A DNA stretch of 64,000 bases from Pseudomonas sp. P5_109. Lineage in GTDB: Bacteria; Pseudomonadota; Gammaproteobacteria; Pseudomonadales; Pseudomonadaceae. The stretch covers positions 3,423,501 to 3,487,500 of the forward strand of contig NZ_CP125380.1 of NCBI RefSeq assembly GCF_034009455.1, written 5' to 3'. The notes below the pieces were generated by a model. The model was not told the origin of the DNA. It searched no databases and saw nothing but the letters and a program-made list of their open reading frames with translations. The position numbers and the translations under genes were made by a program. Position 1 is the stretch's first letter; each line of letters begins with the position of its first letter. Of this stretch, positions 59,442 to 64,000 are shown one piece after another.

Positions 59442-60803
59442 GTGAATATCCAGGTCGATAACGCGGTCCTACAGCAGCAGAAGAAGAAAACCTACATCTA
59501 CGAGTGGTACGTGGTCGGCCTGTGCATGATCGCCTACATCTTTTCGTTCGTGGATCGGCAGATCCTGGCGTTGATGATCGAGCCGATCAAAGCCGACCTG
59601 CAGATCAGCGACACCCAGTTCAGCTTGCTGCACGGGCTGGCCTTTTCGTTGTTCTACGCGTTCATGGGCATGCCCATCGCCTATCTGGCCGACCGCTTTT
59701 CGCGCCCGAAGATCATCGCTGTCGGCGTGGTGTTCTGGAGTCTGGCGACAGCGGCCTGCGGCCTGAGCAAGAACTTCTTGCACATGTTCCTCGCGCGCAT
59801 TGGCGTCGGCGTCGGCGAAGCGGCCCTGTCGCCCTCGGCCTACTCGATGTTCAGCGACATGTTCCCCAAGGAGAAACTCGGCCGCGCCGTGGGCATCTAC
59901 TCGATCGGCTCGTTCGTCGGTGGTGGCCTGGCCTTCCTGGTGGGCGGCTATGTGATCGCGATGCTCAAGGACATGAACACCATCGAGGTCGCCTTTCTCG
60001 GCGCGATGAAGGCCTGGCAACTGGCGTTCTTCATCGTCGGTCTGCCCGGCATGCTGGTCGGCCTGCTGATCTGGCTCACCGTCCGTGACCCGGCGCGCAA
60101 GGGCCTGCAGGTCGATGCGCAGGGTCGGGCGAAGAAGGTCGCGATGAGCGATGGCTTGCGCTTCCTCGCCCGCCACCGTGCCACCTTCACCTGCCATTAC
60201 CTGGGCTTTTCGTTCTACGCCATGGCCCTGTTCTGCATGATGAGCTGGAGCCCGGCGCTGTACATCCGCAAGTTCGGCCTGTCGCCAATGGAGGCGGGCT
60301 ACATGCTCGGCACCGTGCTGTTGGTGGCCAACACCGCCGGGGTGCTGTTCGGTGGATGGCTCACCGACTATCTGGCCAAGAAAGGCTATCAGGACGCGGC
60401 CATGCGCACCGGCGTCATCGGTGCCCTCGGCATGGCGGTGCCGGCCGTATTGTTCCCGCAAGTCGATCAACTGTGGCTGTCGGTGACGCTGTTGGTGCCA
60501 GCGATGTTCTTCGCCTCGTTCCCGATGCCAGCCTCCACGGCGGCGATGCAGATCCTCGCGCCGAACCAGGTGCGTGCACAGGTTTCTGCCGTGTTCCTGC
60601 TGATCAGCAACCTGCTGGGCCTGGGCCTGGGCACCACGCTGGTGGCGTTGCTGACCGACCGCTACTTCGGCTCGCCCGCGGCGGTGGGTTCTTCGATGTC
60701 GCTGGTGATCGCCGGTGCCTCGGCCTTGACGGTGCTGTTGCTGTGGCGCGGTTGCCGTCGCTTCCGTGAAAGTTATGCCCGGGAATATCCGACCCGGGCC
60801 TGA
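59442..60803 (+). CDS. Spinster-like MFS transporter
   Basis: 453 residues if translation begins at the GTG at 59442, which has AGAGGAG nine bases upstream; an ATG at 59412 would add ten residues. Twelve helices; FVDRQILALMIEPIKADLQI and ARIGVGVGEAALSPSAYSM are hallmarks of spinster-related carriers in bacteria. It follows the porin gene by 160 bp and is followed by the AraC regulator, so it likely moves the same compound across the inner membrane. Confidence 0.9.
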   Translation: MNIQVDNAVLQQQKKKTYIYEWYVVGLCMIAYIFSFVDRQILALMIEPIKADLQISDTQFSLLHGLAFSLFYAFMGMPIAYLADRFSRPKIIAVGVVFWSLATAACGLSKNFLHMFLARIGVGVGEAALSPSAYSMFSDMFPKEKLGRAVGIYSIGSFVGGGLAFLVGGYVIAMLKDMNTIEVAFLGAMKAWQLAFFIVGLPGMLVGLLIWLTVRDPARKGLQVDAQGRAKKVAMSDGLRFLARHRATFTCHYLGFSFYAMALFCMMSWSPALYIRKFGLSPMEAGYMLGTVLLVANTAGVLFGGWLTDYLAKKGYQDAAMRTGVIGALGMAVPAVLFPQVDQLWLSVTLLVPAMFFASFPMPASTAAMQILAPNQVRAQVSAVFLLISNLLGLGLGTTLVALLTDRYFGSPAAVGSSMSLVIAGASALTVLLLWRGCRRFRESYAREYPTRA

Positions 60804-60887
60804 TCAGCCACAGACCGCAATCGGCACCTCGGCCTCGCTCCTTCAACGGATGCGGGGCTGATGTGCTTCAGACAGGGGGAACCCTTG

Positions 60888-61862
60888 ATGTTGAATGACG
60901 TACACCTGCTGGAACGGCACAGCCTGCTCAGCTCGGCCGATTACCGCGAGATCAAGGACAAGGTCAGCCACTACCTGTGCCCGCACAGTTTCAACGTACT
61001 GCGTGACGAGCCGATGTACACCCGGCTCAACGGCGTGTTTTTCGGCGACTCGGCGCTGCTCGACTTGAGCTATGGCGCGCCGGTGGAGATCACCATCGGC
61101 GACATCGCCGATCAGTACCTGTTTCGCATTACCTTGCAAGGGCAGTGCGAAGTCGCCCACGGTCGGCGCAGCGCGGCGATGCAGTCGGGCTACCTGAGCG
61201 TGTCCTCGCCATTTGCGCAAAGTCGCATCGTCACCAATGGCGAGTGCCGCAACCTGATCCTGCGAGTCGATCGCGATGCCCTGGAGACGCAACTGCAACG
61301 CCTGCTCGGCCGCAGCCTGCGCCAATCGGTGATCTTCGATGTCAGCGTCGACCACCTGGGCGCCGGCGTCGTCAGCCTCTATCACACCCTGGACTACATC
61401 TGCCGGCTGTACGGCAGCGGCGTCGACGGTTCGCGCCTCGCCGGCGGTCTGTCCGAATACCTGATGCAACTGCTGCTCACGCAATTGCCGCACAACTACT
61501 CGGCGGATCTTTTGCTCGATTCGCGCGCGCCGCTGCCGCACCACGTGAAGAAGGCCCGTGACTACATCGAGGAGCACCTCGACGAACCCATCAGCCTGAC
61601 GACCTTGAGCGAGCTGTGTGGCGTCTCGGTGCGCACCTTGCAGAACGGCTTCAACCAGTTCCTCCAGCAGGCGCCAGTCGAGTACATCCGTGACCGCCGA
61701 CTGGCGGTGATCCATGAGTCGCTCAAACAGGGCAGGGCCGGTGAGACTGTCACCGATATCCTGTTGCGTCACGGCATCAACAGTTTCGGGCATTTCTCCA
61801 GCGCCTATCGGCAACGCTATGGCTGCCTGCCGTCGGACACCCTGCGGCGGCAGAAGCATTGA
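60888..61862 (+). CDS. AraC/XylS-family regulator of the porin/opine-dehydrogenase locus
   Basis: 324 residues from MLNDVHLLERHSLL; AGGGGGA lies seven bases upstream (an ATG at 60861 is an alternative). The N-terminal AraC_binding_2 domain is like BenR/XylS; the C-terminal pair of HTHs reads SLTTLSELCGVSVRTLQNGFNQF and VTDILLRHGINSFGHFSSAYRQRYG. XylS-type activators bind two direct repeats about 21 bp apart, matching the tandem sites flanking this locus. Confidence 0.93.
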   Translation: MLNDVHLLERHSLLSSADYREIKDKVSHYLCPHSFNVLRDEPMYTRLNGVFFGDSALLDLSYGAPVEITIGDIADQYLFRITLQGQCEVAHGRRSAAMQSGYLSVSSPFAQSRIVTNGECRNLILRVDRDALETQLQRLLGRSLRQSVIFDVSVDHLGAGVVSLYHTLDYICRLYGSGVDGSRLAGGLSEYLMQLLLTQLPHNYSADLLLDSRAPLPHHVKKARDYIEEHLDEPISLTTLSELCGVSVRTLQNGFNQFLQQAPVEYIRDRRLAVIHESLKQGRAGETVTDILLRHGINSFGHFSSAYRQRYGCLPSDTLRRQKH

Positions 61863-61867
61863 GACTG

Positions 61868-61899
61868 CTGCGCAATCCGTCATTCGGCTGCGCAATCGG
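61868..61899 (+). promoter_or_regulatory. Tandem AraC-type operator upstream of opine-dehydrogenase gene
   Basis: CTGCGCAATCCG (61868-61879) and CTGCGCAATCGG (61888-61899), same 20-bp pitch as at 57669. A -10-like TAGGAT begins 26 bp after the last base (61925), identical spacing to TAGTTT at the porin promoter, and the second repeat abuts the -35 position. Confidence 0.7.
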
Positions 61900-61939
61900 A
61901 TGAGTCTGTGGCGGTGCGGCTCGATAGGATCGAGTCTCT

Positions 61940-61951
61940 AACAAAAAGGAG
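61940..61951 (+). promoter_or_regulatory. AAnAAnAA motif overlapping the ribosome-binding site
   Basis: AACAAAAA (61940-61947) runs into AAAGGAG (61945-61951), eight bases before the start at 61959. Placement over the Shine-Dalgarno is the usual arrangement for Hfq/Crc translational repression. Confidence 0.5.
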
Positions 61952-61958
61952 TATCTGC

Positions 61959-63065
61959 ATGAATATTACCGTGCTGGGTGGTGGTCACGGCTGTTACGCC
62001 GCTGCTGTCGAAATGGCTGAAAAGGGGCACCAGACCCGCCTGTGGCGTCGAGACTCCGCCGCGCTCAAGGAGCTGCTGGCCATCGGCAGCCTGACCATCA
62101 AGGACTACAAGGGCACTCGCCAGTTGTCCGTCGGCCAGCAGGGCGACAAGCTCTCGTTCACCGACGACCTGGCCGAAGCCCTGGCCGACGCGCAACTGGT
62201 GATCATCCCGCTGCCGTCGACCTCCCACGAAGACCTGGCCAAACATGTGGCGCCGCACCTGCACGACGGTCAGGTGGTGTTCCTGCCGCCGGGCACCTTC
62301 GGCAGCTTCGTGTTCGCCAAGGCCATGGCCGATGCGGGCAACCGCAGCAAGGTCGCCTTCGCTGAAACCGGCACGTTGCCGTACCTGGTGCGCAAGCATG
62401 GCGCCAGCGACCTGGTGATCAGCGGCTACGCCACCCGCCTGCCGACTGGCGTATTTCCCAGCAACCTGTCCGAGCATGCGTTCGCGGTGCTGCGTGAAGC
62501 CTACCCGAGCGTCGAGCCGATTGAAGACGCCCTCAGCGGTGCGCTGATGAACGCCGGTCCCATCATTCACCCGCCGCTGATCATGATGAACGCCGGTCCC
62601 CTGGAGCATTTCGAGTCCTGGGACATTCACAACGAAGGCACCCAGCCGTCGATTCGTCGCGTGACCAACCAGCTTGATGCCGAGCGCATGGCCGTGCGCG
62701 AAGCACTGACCTACGGTGCGCCGCACTTCCCGCTGGCCGACCACTACAACACCACCGAAGGCGAAGAGTGGATGTACGGTCGCGGTGCCCATGGCAAGCT
62801 GACCGACAGCGGCGACTGGCGTGAAGACATCGACCTGCAGAAGCATCGCTACATGCTCGAAGACACCCGCCTGGGCCTGTCCTTCCTGGTGTCCGTCGGC
62901 CGCTGGGCCGGTGTGCCGACCCCGGTCGCGCAGGGCTTGCTGAGCATTGCCTCGGTCGTCGCGGCTCGTGACCTCTATGCCGAGGGCCGCACCCTGGAAA
63001 ACCTCGGTCTGGCCACGCTGAGTCGGGCGCAGATGACCGAACTGCTGACCAAGGGCTACAACTGA
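61959..63065 (+). CDS. Opine (octopine/nopaline) dehydrogenase family protein
   Basis: 368 residues from MNITVLGGGHGCYAAAVEMA; AAAGGAG fixes the start. The N-terminal Rossmann fold has the dinucleotide motif GGGHGCYAA; LVIIPLPSTSHEDLA and FLPPGTFGSFVFA complete it. The C-terminal opine-dehydrogenase domain has the expected His in NAGPIIHPPLIM. Family enzymes join or split an amino acid and a 2-oxo acid using NAD(P)H. The end overlaps the next gene (TGATG), so they are translationally coupled and probably act in sequence. Confidence 0.9.
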   Translation: MNITVLGGGHGCYAAAVEMAEKGHQTRLWRRDSAALKELLAIGSLTIKDYKGTRQLSVGQQGDKLSFTDDLAEALADAQLVIIPLPSTSHEDLAKHVAPHLHDGQVVFLPPGTFGSFVFAKAMADAGNRSKVAFAETGTLPYLVRKHGASDLVISGYATRLPTGVFPSNLSEHAFAVLREAYPSVEPIEDALSGALMNAGPIIHPPLIMMNAGPLEHFESWDIHNEGTQPSIRRVTNQLDAERMAVREALTYGAPHFPLADHYNTTEGEEWMYGRGAHGKLTDSGDWREDIDLQKHRYMLEDTRLGLSFLVSVGRWAGVPTPVAQGLLSIASVVAARDLYAEGRTLENLGLATLSRAQMTELLTKGYN

Positions 63066-64000
63066 TGAACGCCGCGCTGCCCCAAGTCAGCGTGGTCGGT
63101 GCCGGCCGGATGGGCGAGGGCATTGCCCTGGCATTCATCCATGCGGGCCTGCCGGTGACGCTCATCGATATCAAGGATCGCGCCGAGGATGAGCGACAAG
63201 GCTACTTCGAGCGAGTGCGCAACAACATCCGCGGCGAACTGCAGATGCTGGTGCGCCTGGGCATGCTCGCGCCTGCACAGGCGGACATCGCGATCTCCCG
63301 GTTGACGCTGCAATCCCGGTCCCGGGCCGCCGAGGTTTTGCGCCAGTGCGACCTGGTGTTCGAAGCGGTGCCGGAAGTCATCGCGGTCAAGCAGGAGACC
63401 TTCGCGTGGGTCAGCGAGCATGTCCCGGCGTCGACCATCATCGCGTCGACCACCTCGACGTTCCTGGTCACCGAGTTGAGCGAAATGGTCAGTGAGCCGC
63501 AGCGCTTCGTCAACGCGCACTGGCTCAATCCGGCCTACCTGATGCCGCTGGTGGAAGTCAGCCGCAGCGAAGCGACCTGCCCACAGGTGGTCGAGCGGTT
63601 GCTGCAACTGCTCAAGCGCATCGGCAAGGTGCCTGTGGTGTGCAACCCGGTGGCTGGCTACATCGTGCCGCGCATCCAGGCACTGGCGATGAACGAGGCC
63701 GCACGGATGGTGGAAGAGGGCGTGGCCAGCGCGGAAGATATCGACACCGCGGTGCGCGTCGGTTTCGGTTTGCGCTTCTCGGTGCTGGGCCTGCTTGAGT
63801 TCATCGACTGGGGTGGAGGCGACATTCTCTACTACGCCTCGCGCTACCTGAGTGGAGCACTGTCACCGCGTTTCGAGTCGCCGCAGGTGATTGCCGACAA
63901 CATGCAAAACGGCCGCAATGGCTTGCGCGATGGCCAGGGTTTCTACGATTACCGCGACCTGGACGTGGACGCCTACAAGCAGCAGCGTCTCGGCGACTTT
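63065..64000 (+). CDS. 3-hydroxyacyl-CoA dehydrogenase family protein (3' end beyond window)
   Basis: 312 residues are visible from MNAALPQVSVVGAGRMGEGI. NAD-binding motif GAGRMGEG; catalytic His in VNAHWLNPAYLMPLVEV; the C-terminal domain reads VAGYIVPRIQALAMNEAARM and FGLRFSVLGLLEFIDWGG. It resembles 3-hydroxybutyryl-CoA or hydroxy-acid dehydrogenases such as carnitine dehydrogenase, acting on a beta-hydroxy substrate. ATG overlaps the preceding stop. Confidence 0.92.
   Translation, partial: MNAALPQVSVVGAGRMGEGIALAFIHAGLPVTLIDIKDRAEDERQGYFERVRNNIRGELQMLVRLGMLAPAQADIAISRLTLQSRSRAAEVLRQCDLVFEAVPEVIAVKQETFAWVSEHVPASTIIASTTSTFLVTELSEMVSEPQRFVNAHWLNPAYLMPLVEVSRSEATCPQVVERLLQLLKRIGKVPVVCNPVAGYIVPRIQALAMNEAARMVEEGVASAEDIDTAVRVGFGLRFSVLGLLEFIDWGGGDILYYASRYLSGALSPRFESPQVIADNMQNGRNGLRDGQGFYDYRDLDVDAYKQQRLGDF

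Noticed and set aside
61908..61958. Longer N-terminus for the opine-dehydrogenase family protein
   Set aside because: The extension would cross the -10-like hexamer and the Shine-Dalgarno; MNITVLGGG is the natural Rossmann start.

Overview
The window looks like chromosomal DNA of a fluorescent Pseudomonas (P. fluorescens group). The evidence is the GC-rich coding sequence, dense arrays of the REP sequence GTAGGAGCCGGCTTG, an OprD-type porin, Pseudomonas-type small secreted proteins (DUF2790, PtrA-like), an Aer-like PAS chemoreceptor and many LysR/AraC/TetR-controlled catabolic genes. I see no rRNA, tRNA, CRISPR array or prophage. About 55 protein genes are supported. Both window edges cut a gene: a LysR regulator on the left and a 3-hydroxyacyl-CoA dehydrogenase on the right.

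Layout. 1-2.6 kb: LysR regulator divergent from a large acyl-CoA dehydrogenase. 2.7-3.6 kb: REP array 1. 3.6-8.7 kb: YihN-like MFS transporter plus TIM-barrel isomerase (one operon), a MocR regulator and an SDR dehydrogenase. 8.8-14.6 kb: secreted nuclease, then ornithine decarboxylase, PotE antiporter and a periplasmic solute-binding protein. 14.6-16.3 kb: a cluster of long non-coding repeats in direct and inverted orientation. 16.3-22.8 kb: AspT-like antiporter, a 24-residue membrane peptide, PAS chemoreceptor, small kinase-like ATPase, MHS-type transporter and DUF925 nucleotidyltransferase. 22.9-25.2 kb: REP array 2, split by an IS1111-type insertion sequence. 25.3-31.1 kb: very large multicopper oxidase, DUF2986, DUF1329 and an Asp/Tyr/Arg-rich lipoprotein. 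31.4-34.3 kb: GAF-GAF-GGDEF-EAL c-di-GMP enzyme whose 3' end runs into REP array 3 (34.3-36.0 kb, twelve units of about 139 bp). 36-51.7 kb: mixed small operons (GFA enzyme, DUF4157, PtrA-like, DUF2790, DUF1254, NUDIX, MFS, HxlR, phosphoesterase, LysR/DoxX/quinone oxidoreductase, threonine aldolase, AraC, LysR/pirin, glycine-zipper lipoprotein).

51.8-64 kb is a catabolic region. A first block has a pair of overlapping acyl-CoA dehydrogenases, an enoyl-CoA hydratase, a TetR regulator and a CaiB/BaiF CoA-transferase, which fits beta-oxidation of an unusual acyl-CoA. A second block has an OprD porin, a spinster-like MFS transporter, an AraC/XylS-type regulator, an opine-dehydrogenase-family enzyme and a 3-hydroxyacyl-CoA dehydrogenase. 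Two promoters of the second block carry the same tandem 12-mer (CTGCGCAATYSG, 20-bp pitch) at the same distance from a -10-like hexamer, and three of its leaders carry AAnAAnAA motifs of the Hfq/Crc type. This suggests a single substrate-induced, catabolite-repressed regulon whose substrate is not evident.

The best-supported discovery is the insertion sequence at 23446-24882. It has 12-bp subterminal inverted repeats with 3- and 7-nt outer extensions, no target duplication, and sits exactly inside a REP unit. Its downstream non-coding end carries a 9-nt match to the REP target across the insertion point, as expected for a seekRNA/bridge RNA guide.
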